Below, in pieces: positions 1-6,391 of a stretch of DNA of 8,396 nt. The first letter of the stretch is position 1; the number at the start of each line of letters is the position of its first letter. Below the pieces are notes generated by a model, which was given only the letters and a program-made list of their open reading frames with translations, ran no database searches and was not told the DNA's origin. Origin of the DNA: an uncultured Burkholderiales bacterium (GTDB taxonomy: Bacteria; Pseudomonadota; Gammaproteobacteria; Burkholderiales; Burkholderiaceae_E). The stretch is taken from assembly GCA_903923345.1 (NCBI GenBank), contig CAIXXI010000022.1, positions 1-8,396 on the forward strand, in the 5' to 3' direction. The position numbers and the translations under genes were made by a program.

Positions 1-1145
1 AGGATATTGGTCTGAAAAGCGATGCCATCGATCACGCCGATGATGTCGCTGATCCGGCGTGAAGACTCGGTGATGTCCTTCATGGTGCTGACAACCTGCT
101 CGACCACACGGCCGCCCTGAGCTGCAGCGGCTGACGCGTCGGCTGACAGGGTGGTGGCCTGCCTTGCCGACTCGACGTTCTGCCGGACGGCCGCTGTCAG
201 CTCTTCCATCGACGCAGCAGTCTGCTGCAGGCTGCTGGCCTGCGATTCGGTTCGATGACTCAGGTCGGCATTTCCGGTCGCAATCTCAGAGGCGCCGGCT
301 GCGATTGAATCGGCGCTGTCGCGCACCTGCCGCACGATTGTCTCCAGCTTGCCGCTCATCCGTTCGAGAGCATCGAGCAACTGACCGGTCTCATCCCGGC
401 TGGCTTCATGCTCGACGCGGGTCAGATTCCCGGCCGCAACCGTTTCTGCAGCCATCACCGCCTGTGCGATCGGCCGGGTGATCGACCGGGTGATGAGCCA
501 GGCCAGCACGGCACCGATGGCAGCGGCCATCAGGATCAGGACCAGTACCGTCATCCAGGTCTGGGTATAGGCCGACTGGGACTTTGCATAAGAGGCTTGC
601 GCGCCCCTGGACTGAAACGCGATGTCGTTTTCGATGGCCTGCATCAGGTCATTGAAACCCTTGTCGGAGTCGCCGATGAAAAGGGCCTTGGCCGCGTCAT
701 AGCTGGTGGGCTTTTGCTGGCCCTCTCGCGACAACGCCAGCAGCCGATCCATCAACACCAGATAGGCCGCATGCTGCTGTTCGACGGCTCGGGCGATACC
801 CTCTTCCTCGCCGGGGACGATGGTCGGGGTATAGCGCTTCCAGGCGGCAGCCGCCCGAAGTCGGGCCGCCTCGATCCGCTTTTCTTCCAGCTGATAGTCC
901 TCCACCGATGCGGCGATCAGGTGCATCGCCTCAGCCCGGCGGTACAGTCCGATCTCTGCGCGGTAGTCCGACAGCGCACGCATCGCCACCAGCCAGTTGG
1001 TGGCCAGATCGGTGGTGGATTCATGGATCACCGCCAGCCGCGAGACCGCAAAGCCACCGACCAGCACATTCATCAGCAAGACACCGGCGAAGGCCAGTGC
1101 CAGGCGGGGTCCGATTCGCAGTCGGGTGAGCAGGTTCATTTCCAT
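1..1145 (-). CDS. Methyl-accepting chemotaxis protein, C-terminus cut off by window edge
   Basis: This is a transmembrane chemoreceptor that senses a ligand outside the inner membrane and controls the CheA kinase through CheW. 381 residues are visible. They comprise a first membrane helix at about 12-34, a periplasmic, mostly helical sensor at about 35-196 that looks like a four-helix-bundle type, and a second membrane helix at about 197-218. A HAMP domain follows at about 219-271, opening with TRSITRPI. The first methylation helix at about 299-325 carries SLQQTAASMEELTAAV, with Gln/Glu pairs at the expected sites. The frame leaves the window at IIGVIDGIAFQTNI, the start of the highly conserved hairpin tip, so the rest of the signalling domain and any CheR/CheB tether lie outside. 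An in-frame TGA at 1152-1154 limits the start to ATG 1145 or ATG 1139; I chose 1145 because a weak GATGG lies just upstream. The ligand cannot be predicted. Family assignment is firm. Confidence 0.95.
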   Translation of the reverse strand, partial: MEMNLLTRLRIGPRLALAFAGVLLMNVLVGGFAVSRLAVIHESTTDLATNWLVAMRALSDYRAEIGLYRRAEAMHLIAASVEDYQLEEKRIEAARLRAAAAWKRYTPTIVPGEEEGIARAVEQQHAAYLVLMDRLLALSREGQQKPTSYDAAKALFIGDSDKGFNDLMQAIENDIAFQSRGAQASYAKSQSAYTQTWMTVLVLILMAAAIGAVLAWLITRSITRPIAQAVMAAETVAAGNLTRVEHEASRDETGQLLDALERMSGKLETIVRQVRDSADSIAAGASEIATGNADLSHRTESQASSLQQTAASMEELTAAVRQNVESARQATTLSADASAAAAQGGRVVEQVVSTMKDITESSRRISDIIGVIDGIAFQTNI

Positions 1146-1226
1146 CAGCCATCAGATGCTCTTGAGGATGACTTATCGCCCGGATCCCTGATGCCCGAGT
1201 GCCTGAATAGAAGCGCTTTGAGGCAG

Positions 1227-2165
1227 CTATTCGCGGCTTGCCGATGCCCGCACGGCTTGAGCTTGAGCGCGCTCGATGGCTTCGCGTCGGGCAATCCAGA
1301 CGGTCGAGGCCACGATCACTGCGCCGCCCGCCAGGGTGGACGCGGTCGGATGGTCGCCAAACAGGATGAAGCCGAAGGTTGCCGACCAGACCAGATCGAG
1401 AAACCGCATCGGCTGCAGCGAAGAGATGTCGGCCTGACTGAAGGCGCGCGTCATGCACAGGTGCGCCGCACTGCCCAGCAGGCCGCAGATCAGGAACACG
1501 AACCACTGCACCCCGCTCGGTGCCTGCCAGCCCGGCAGTGCCATCGGCAGCGCAAACAGGGTCACGGTGATGTTCTGCCACATCACGATCACCCCGGTGG
1601 AGTCCTGCTTGGTCAAAGCCTTCGTGATCAGAAAAGACGCCGCAAATAGGGGGGCCGAGCACAGCATCACCAGACTCCAGTAGCCACCCGAACCGAAATC
1701 CGACAGGCGCGGCCACAGCACGATCAGCACACCCAGCACCCCGACCCCTGCGGCAATCCAGCGTGGGGCCGTGACCCGCTCACGCAGCACCAGGGCGGCG
1801 CCCAGCAGCGTGAAGATCGGCGAAGTAAAAAGGATCGCGGTCATCTCGGCCAGCGGCACATGCGGCAAGGCCAGAAAGAAAAGGGTCAAGGCTGCGGTGT
1901 GCGCAGCCCCACGCCACCACTGGCCACGGATGTTCTTCGGGCGGTAGGCGGCCAGCCCGTCGCGAAACAGCAGCGGCAACATCACCGCCAGGCCGAAGAA
2001 ATAGCGCAGAAACTGCGCCTGAAGCGAGTCCATCTCCAGGGTCATCTTGCGCATCAGCGCATTCATCGCGACCAGCAGGAAACCACCGAGGGCCATCCAG
2101 GCCATCGCACGAACGGCCACGCCCGCGATGTCGTCGGGCGCTGTGCGGGCAGGTGTGCCTGACAT
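1227..2165 (-). CDS. DMT superfamily (EamA/RhaT-type) permease
   Basis: This is an inner-membrane transporter of the drug/metabolite transporter superfamily, 312 residues and full length for the family. It shows two tandem EamA repeats (about 22-150 and 164-292), each with five hydrophobic helices, so ten in total. The first repeat ends in the typical PLAEMTAILFTSP helix and an LRERV turn (about 104-131). The second repeats the pattern at SQADISSLQPMRFLDLVW (243-260) but has FGDHP where many members have a Glu. The C-terminal tail is short, charged and Ala/Arg/Glu rich (about 292-312). The start at 2165 has only a weak GAGAA element upstream. The gene lies 81 bases upstream of the chemoreceptor on the same strand, so co-transcription is possible but not shown. 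Substrates in this family include amino acids, nucleosides and other metabolites, often by export; none can be assigned here. Confidence 0.92.
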   Translation of the reverse strand: MSGTPARTAPDDIAGVAVRAMAWMALGGFLLVAMNALMRKMTLEMDSLQAQFLRYFFGLAVMLPLLFRDGLAAYRPKNIRGQWWRGAAHTAALTLFFLALPHVPLAEMTAILFTSPIFTLLGAALVLRERVTAPRWIAAGVGVLGVLIVLWPRLSDFGSGGYWSLVMLCSAPLFAASFLITKALTKQDSTGVIVMWQNITVTLFALPMALPGWQAPSGVQWFVFLICGLLGSAAHLCMTRAFSQADISSLQPMRFLDLVWSATFGFILFGDHPTASTLAGGAVIVASTVWIARREAIERAQAQAVRASASRE

Positions 2166-2282
2166 GATCGGGTGGGTTCTCGATTCGAGGGCAATCAGTG
2201 ATCCTACGCCGCGATCCTGTCGTGCAGCGCCGCGCGTTCCGTTCCATGGCGATGTGTCATGCCGATGCGCGAGAATCGCCGG

Positions 2283-3062
2283 ATGACCCGACTGCTCGCC
2301 CTGACCCTCTGCGCCTTGCTCGGCGCCTGCGCTGCCCCGCGCGCGGTGCCAACCCAGCCCTCACCGCCCGCCCCGGTGCGGCTCACCGCCTCCGACACGG
2401 TGGCCCCGGGCTTCGAGATCCCGCGGGTGCGCGACCGCATGGTTTTTCTCGCCCGCCAGGAGTGGTCTCTCTTTGGCTCGCCGGTGGTGCAGGACCTGCC
2501 TGATGGCAGCTCGCGTCTGGACTTCGCCCAAGGCGCCTCACCCGCCCATGAATTGCAGCCGCCGATGCTCAGCCGCGTGCTGGTCTACTGGTATGCGGTG
2601 AGCACGGCGCCGATCGTGGGGTATCAGGGCGAACTGCGGCCCTGGTCGGCGGCCTTCATCTCGTGGCTTGCGCAGGGTGCCGGCCTGACCGCCGAAGAAT
2701 TCCCGCGCACCGTGCTGCACTGGGACTACATCGAGCGGTCCTTGCAGGGGCGCCCCGGTCACCGTTATGCCGCCCGCGACCCGCTGAGCCATGTGCCCAC
2801 CGTCGGCGATCTGGTGTGCAACGCCCGAAGCGACGGCCGTGAGCCGGACTTCACGCAACAGATCGGTGGCTTTGCCGACTTGCGGCGCGGGCCCTATCAC
2901 TGCGATCTGGTGGTGGGTGCAGCGCCGGGCTGGCTCGAGGCGATCGGCGGCAATGTCGGCGATGCGGTGTCCATGACCCGCCTGCCCATCGATGAGGCGG
3001 GCCGACTGCGCAGCAATGGCAAACGCCGTTTCGTGGCGGTTCTGGAGCATCAGCAGCGCTGA
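2283..3062 (+). CDS. DUF2272 domain lipoprotein
   Basis: This is a predicted 259-residue lipoprotein. The N-terminus has a short hydrophobic signal ending in LLGAC, a good lipobox with Cys16 as the lipidated residue. Ala at the next position gives no inner-membrane retention signal, so outer-membrane placement is likely. A Pro-rich linker (about 19-32) leads to a domain matching DUF2272. Its landmarks are ELRPWSAAFISW (117-128), HWDYI (146-150), RDP (165-167), GDLVC (175-179), HCDLVV (206-211) and GGNVGDAVS (222-230). The arrangement recalls the NlpC/P60-CHAP peptidase fold, in which WSAAF would sit where CSAF-like nucleophile helices occur. That resemblance is my inference, and the nucleophile Cys is absent there. 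ATG 2283 is chosen over the in-frame ATG 2259 because GAGAA at 2271-2275 is well spaced before it and the signal peptide begins cleanly. The gene is divergent from the EamA permease and lies 52 bases before the CoA-transferase. Function unknown; a cell-envelope role is plausible. Confidence 0.87.
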   Translation: MTRLLALTLCALLGACAAPRAVPTQPSPPAPVRLTASDTVAPGFEIPRVRDRMVFLARQEWSLFGSPVVQDLPDGSSRLDFAQGASPAHELQPPMLSRVLVYWYAVSTAPIVGYQGELRPWSAAFISWLAQGAGLTAEEFPRTVLHWDYIERSLQGRPGHRYAARDPLSHVPTVGDLVCNARSDGREPDFTQQIGGFADLRRGPYHCDLVVGAAPGWLEAIGGNVGDAVSMTRLPIDEAGRLRSNGKRRFVAVLEHQQR

Positions 3063-3077
3063 GCTAAACTGCCGTGA

Positions 3078-3092
3078 CGGATCCTGGATCCG
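3078..3092. repeat. 15-bp perfect palindrome upstream of the CoA-transferase gene
   Basis: CGGATCC and GGATCCG flank a single central T, giving two perfect 7-base arms centred about 30 bases before the ATG at 3115. It lies in the 52-base gap between the lipoprotein stop and the CoA-transferase start. The one-base centre does not suit a long RNA hairpin, although a 5-base stem with a 5-base loop could form, and no T-run follows, so it does not look like a terminator. It could be an operator for a dimeric regulator. Chance is not excluded, since an arm this long is expected roughly 0.5 times in a window of this size. Confidence 0.35.
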
Positions 3093-3114
3093 GAACTGCT
3101 ACCGGATTCAGCGC

Positions 3115-4332
3115 ATGAAACCATTTGAAGGCATTCGAGTCCTCGATCTGTCTGCCGTGATTTCCGGCCCGATGGCCGCCTCGATCCTCGCCGATCAGGG
3201 CGCCGACGTGATCAAGGTCGAATCACCCGGCGGCGACCTCAGCCGACGCATCGGCCCTGCCAAGGGCGACATGTCAGCGATTTTCATCAGCATCAATCGA
3301 GGCAAGCGCTCGATCCTGCTCGATCTCAAGCAGGCGGATGCCCGCGCGGTGCTGCGCGACCTCATTGGCACGGCTGACGTCCTGATCGAAAACTTTCGAC
3401 CCGGCGCGATGCAGCGGCTCGGATTCGGGCCGGATGAAGTCGCAGCGATCAACCCGCGCCTGATCTATCTGTCGATCACCGGCTTCGGACAGACCGGCCC
3501 CTATGCAGACGGCCGGGTCTATGACGCAGTGATTCAGGCGGTCTCGGGGATGTGCGCCTCGCACCGTGAACGCGGCTCCCTGGACCCGACCCTCACCTCG
3601 ACCCTGGTGGTCGACAAGCTCACTGCGCTCACCGCTGCGCAAGCGGTCACCGCCGCCTTGCTGGCTCGCAGCCGCGACGGCAAGGGCGGGCGCATCGAGG
3701 TCTCGATGCTCGATGCCGCACTGGCCTTCCAGTGGCCCGACGCGATGTACAACCACACCTTCATCGACGAGCCGCCTGCAGCCTTTCCGCCGGTGGGTCG
3801 CACCACACGGCCCTACAAGACCCGTGATGGTTTCGTCGCCATCATGGCGCCGCAGCAGGATGAATTCGAGGCGATGTGCGAAGGCTTCGGTGACCCCTCG
3901 ATCGCGCAGGACCCTCGCTTTGCCACCACGCCGATGCGCGCCCGCCATGGCCCGGAGCTGCGTGCGATCTTCGAGCCGCTGGCGGCGCAACAAGACACCG
4001 ACGAATGCGTGGCGCGCATGCGGGCAGCCGGCACGCCGATCGGCAAGGTCAATGAGCATGACGATGTACTGACCGATCCGCAGGTCATCCACAACGACTC
4101 GATCGCCATCGTTGATCACGGCGATCTGGGCCGTGTGAGGCTGGCTCGCAATCCGGTGCGTTTCCCGGATGGCCAGACCCGCGCGCCCACGCCCGCGCCC
4201 CAAAACGGCGAACACGGCCGGCAGATCCTGGCCGAACTCGGTTACGACGCTCCACGCATCGAAGCACTCATCTCGAGCCGGGCGGTGCGCCTGCCCGCCC
4301 AACCCAACCCCCCGCATGAGCCGAGCCGATGA
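3115..4332 (+). CDS. CaiB/BaiF family (class III) CoA-transferase
   Basis: This cytoplasmic enzyme moves CoA from an acyl-CoA donor, often succinyl-CoA, to a free carboxylic acid, activating it for beta-oxidation-like steps. At 405 residues it is normal for the family. Typical landmarks are GIRVLDLSAVISGPMA (6-21), LADQGADVIKVESPGGD (25-41), NRGKRSILLDL (61-71), DVLIENFRPGAMQRLGFG (88-105) and LIYLSITGFGQTGPY (116-130). VVDKLTAL (165-172) contains Asp167, which aligns with the catalytic Asp169 of formyl-CoA transferase; DGKGGRIEVSMLDA (188-201) follows. The start is ATG 3115 because the family N-terminus begins there; an upstream in-frame extension to 2992 overlaps the lipoprotein and has no family-like sequence. 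The ribosome site is weak. The last 17 residues or so are Pro/Arg rich and probably disordered. The gene overlaps the next one by ATGA, so translation is likely coupled. Family is firm; substrates are unknown. Confidence 0.95.
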   Translation: MKPFEGIRVLDLSAVISGPMAASILADQGADVIKVESPGGDLSRRIGPAKGDMSAIFISINRGKRSILLDLKQADARAVLRDLIGTADVLIENFRPGAMQRLGFGPDEVAAINPRLIYLSITGFGQTGPYADGRVYDAVIQAVSGMCASHRERGSLDPTLTSTLVVDKLTALTAAQAVTAALLARSRDGKGGRIEVSMLDAALAFQWPDAMYNHTFIDEPPAAFPPVGRTTRPYKTRDGFVAIMAPQQDEFEAMCEGFGDPSIAQDPRFATTPMRARHGPELRAIFEPLAAQQDTDECVARMRAAGTPIGKVNEHDDVLTDPQVIHNDSIAIVDHGDLGRVRLARNPVRFPDGQTRAPTPAPQNGEHGRQILAELGYDAPRIEALISSRAVRLPAQPNPPHEPSR

Positions 4333-5318
4333 AGCAGATCCTGATTGACGCCTATGGCGCACCCGAGCAGGTGGCGCGCTGCGCAGACATCGCTGATGTC
4401 GGTGCACCCGGGCCGGGCGAAGTCGTGTTCGATGTGCTGTATTTCCCCATCAATCCGGCCGACCTTGCGTTTTGCCGGGGCCAGTACCGGCTGCGTCCAC
4501 CGCTGCCGGCCACGCCCGGTGCCGAGTGCGTCGGTGAAGTGATTGCCATCGGTGCCGGGGTGAGCGGTGTGGCAGTGGGCGACCGGGTGATCAACCTGCA
4601 GCGCGAAAACTGGACCCAGCGCCGCAGGGTGCCAGCCACCGACGTGATCGTGCTGCCCGCTGGCGTCGATCCGAAACAGGCGGCGATGTTGCGCATCAAC
4701 CCGCCGACCGCACGCCTGTTGCTCACCGATGTCGTCGCGCTTTCGCCCGGCGAATGGGTGCTGCAAAACGTCGCCAATTCAGCGGTCGGCCGGCTGGTGA
4801 TCCGCATGGCGCGTGCCCGCGGCTGGAAGACGGTCAACATCGTGCGGCGTCAGGCGCTCTTCGATGAACTCACCGCGCTCGGTGCTGATGCCTGCGTGCT
4901 TGAAGGCGATGACCTCGCACAACAGGTCAAGGCGGCCACCGGCGGCGCCAGGATCCGTCTGGGCCTCGATGCGGTCGGTGGCCGGGCCACGACCCTGATG
5001 TCGGACTGCATCGCCGACGAAGGCACGGTGTGTCACTACGGGTCGATGTCCGGTCAGGAAGCGGTCATCCCGCGCCACGCCCTGATCTATCGCGGCGTGA
5101 CCCTGACCGGATTCATGCTGGGCCGATTCCTGGCCCGCCATCCGGCAGATGAGGTCCAGGCGATTTATCGTGAACTGGCGGCCGACCTGCTCGCCGGCAC
5201 GGTCGATGCGCCAATCGACGGCATCCACCCCATCGAAGACATCCGCGAGGCGCTCATCCACGCCCAGCAGGGCGGCCGATCCGGCAAGGTCCTGGTGCAG
5301 GCGAACGCGCGCGCCTGA
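4329..5318 (+). CDS. MDR-family NAD(P)H-dependent reductase, 2-enoyl-CoA reductase (ETR1/MECR)-like
   Basis: This is a medium-chain dehydrogenase/reductase of 329 residues without structural or catalytic zinc ligands. It resembles trans-2-enoyl thioester reductases more than quinone reductases. The N-terminal catalytic domain has FPINPADLAFCRGQY (39-53); Tyr53 sits where Etr1p/MECR has its catalytic Tyr. GAECVGEV (64-71) and GVAVGDRVI (80-88) follow, then Trp95 in a segment matching the family's GTW loop. The Rossmann domain shows the family signature NPPTARLLL (124-132), WVLQNVANSAVG (143-154) with the nucleotide-binding ANSAVG, and TVNIVRR (168-174), whose arginines would favour NADPH. The expected reaction is reduction of a 2-enoyl-CoA (or enoyl-ACP) to the saturated thioester. 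It starts inside the CoA-transferase stop codon (ATGA), suggesting both proteins act on one pathway. Substrate is not known. Databases may label it a zinc-dependent alcohol dehydrogenase or quinone oxidoreductase, which the missing zinc ligands argue against. Confidence 0.88.
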   Translation: MKQILIDAYGAPEQVARCADIADVGAPGPGEVVFDVLYFPINPADLAFCRGQYRLRPPLPATPGAECVGEVIAIGAGVSGVAVGDRVINLQRENWTQRRRVPATDVIVLPAGVDPKQAAMLRINPPTARLLLTDVVALSPGEWVLQNVANSAVGRLVIRMARARGWKTVNIVRRQALFDELTALGADACVLEGDDLAQQVKAATGGARIRLGLDAVGGRATTLMSDCIADEGTVCHYGSMSGQEAVIPRHALIYRGVTLTGFMLGRFLARHPADEVQAIYRELAADLLAGTVDAPIDGIHPIEDIREALIHAQQGGRSGKVLVQANARA

Positions 5319-5321
5319 GCC

Positions 5322-6305
5322 TTACTCGGGTTCGATCTTCGCTTCGCGAATCGCCCGCGCCCACTTGGCGGTCTCGGTCCGGCTGCGCTGAGCCAGCGCT
5401 TCCGGCGAGGCCGGCGCGGTCTCAAAGCCAAGCGCCGAAAACTTCTCGATGATGTCCTTGTCGGCGGCTGCGGCGTTGGCTGCCTGATTCAGCCTTTGAA
5501 TGACCTCCGCAGGCGTGCCAGCCGGTGCGAACAGCGCGAAATAGGCGATCAGTTCGTAGTCTTTCAGGCCCAGCGCTTCATTGACGGTGGGCAACTCAGG
5601 GATGGCTTTGGAGCGCTGTGTCGAAGTCACTGCCAGGCCACGCACCTTACCCGCCTTGACCTGCGGCAGCATCACGGCAAAGTCGGCGGTGAACAGATTG
5701 ACCTGCCCGCCGATCAGGTCGGTCATGGCAGCTGGGCCGCTCTTGTAGGGCACGTAATTGAGTTCGATGCCGGCCATGCTGAAGAGCATTTCGCTGGAGA
5801 CGCGCTGCGAGGTGCTGGCGCTGGCGAAATTGAGCTGACCCGGCTTGGACTTCGCCAGGCTGACCAGGTCTCGCAACGTCTTGACCGGCAGGTCGTTGTT
5901 GACGCCGACGATCAGCGGCACCGAGCCCAGGTAGGCAATCGGGGCGAAGGCGGTGTCCTGGTCGTAGGGCAGCTTCTTCATGAGGCTCTTCAAGGCCGCA
6001 TTGGTGCTGTTGGTGCCGACCAGCAGGGTGTAGCCATCAGCGGGCGCCTTGGCCACTGCATCGGCGCCCAGCATGCCATTCACACCCGGGCGATTCTCGA
6101 TCACGATCGTCTGCCCCAGGCTCTCGGACATCTTCTGCGCAAAGGCCCGGCCGATCTGGTCGGTCGCGCTGCCGGCTGCGAAGGGCACGATGGCCTTGAT
6201 CGGCTTGCTGGGGTAGGACTGAGCCAGGGCACCGGCTGACGGCAGCGCGAGGCCAAGCAGCGCGCCAAGGAAAGCCAGCAGGCTGGGCCTGCGCAGTGAG
6301 GTCAT
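5322..6305 (-). CDS. Bug/TctC-family periplasmic tripartite tricarboxylate transporter substrate-binding protein
   Basis: This is a 327-residue secreted solute-binding protein. The Sec signal peptide has a basic start (RR at 5-6), a hydrophobic core to about residue 21 and a likely cleavage after ALA at residue 28. The mature protein begins QSYPSKPIKAIVPFAAGSATD, the hallmark of Bug proteins; Asp49 lies in the ligand loop where the family has a conserved Asp. Other family landmarks are ENRPGVNGMLGAD (75-87), ADGYTLLVGTNSTNA (89-103), NYVPYKSGPAAMTDLIGGQV and AIPELPTVNEA. Bug proteins bind small organic acids and similar carboxylates for uptake or sensing. No TctA/TctB membrane subunits are seen in the window, as is common for the many orphan Bug genes of Burkholderiales. 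It lies 86 bases downstream of the second dehydrogenase gene and has its own good ribosome site and a possible promoter. Its stop is 3 bases from the reductase stop on the other strand. Ligand is not predictable. Confidence 0.95.
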   Translation of the reverse strand: MTSLRRPSLLAFLGALLGLALPSAGALAQSYPSKPIKAIVPFAAGSATDQIGRAFAQKMSESLGQTIVIENRPGVNGMLGADAVAKAPADGYTLLVGTNSTNAALKSLMKKLPYDQDTAFAPIAYLGSVPLIVGVNNDLPVKTLRDLVSLAKSKPGQLNFASASTSQRVSSEMLFSMAGIELNYVPYKSGPAAMTDLIGGQVNLFTADFAVMLPQVKAGKVRGLAVTSTQRSKAIPELPTVNEALGLKDYELIAYFALFAPAGTPAEVIQRLNQAANAAAADKDIIEKFSALGFETAPASPEALAQRSRTETAKWARAIREAKIEPE

Positions 6306-6311
6306 GTGAAT

Positions 6312-6316
6312 TCCTT
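6312..6316 (-). promoter_or_regulatory. Ribosome binding site of the Bug protein gene
   Basis: AAGGA on the minus strand, 6 bases before the ATG at 6305. It is among the clearest Shine-Dalgarno elements in the window and fixes the start that yields a proper signal peptide. Confidence 0.7.
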
Positions 6317-6358
6317 TTTCGTTCGAGGGCGCTCGGGCGTTGGTGCGCGCTGGCGGCC

Positions 6359-6387
6359 ATTATCCCTCACTGAATTCAGCTAGAAAA
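6359..6387 (-). promoter_or_regulatory. Possible sigma-70 promoter of the Bug protein gene
   Basis: On the minus strand GATAAT (6364-6359) matches five of six bases of the -10 consensus. A poor -35 (TTTTCT, 6387-6382) lies 17 bases upstream. The spacer includes the 10-base palindrome CTGAATTCAG (6370-6379), which could be an operator or chance. Transcription would start about 45-50 bases before the ATG. It lies in the 86-base gap after the dehydrogenase stop, so the Bug gene could be read both from the operon and independently. The weak -35 keeps this tentative. Confidence 0.3.
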
Positions 6388-6391
6388 CGGT

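Noticed and set aside
1199..1224. Imperfect inverted repeat TGCCT...AGGCA with an inner AAGCGCTT between the permease and the chemoreceptor
   Set aside because: The stem is only 5 pairs plus a separate inner palindrome and no T-run follows on the minus strand, so it does not qualify as a terminator.
408..1649. Long plus-strand open frame of 413 codons
   Set aside because: It runs antisense across both the chemoreceptor and the permease genes, is rich in Arg, Gln and His without recognisable domains, and is the usual product of high-GC codon bias.
2179..2189. CTCGA-T-TCGAG dyad just upstream of the permease start
   Set aside because: Five-base arms are expected several times by chance in a window of this size, and no promoter elements could be placed convincingly around it.
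2992..3114. N-terminal extension of the CoA-transferase to 2992
   Set aside because: It overlaps the end of the lipoprotein gene in another frame, and the CaiB family N-terminus begins at Met 3115.
3274..4407. Minus-strand open frame of 377 codons
   Set aside because: It is antisense to the CoA-transferase, whose motifs are unmistakable; the mirror frame shows no domain.
5322..6305. Twin-arginine export of the Bug protein, from RR at residues 5-6
   Set aside because: The residues after RR do not fit the Tat consensus, and the ALA cleavage site with a strong hydrophobic core fits an ordinary Sec signal.
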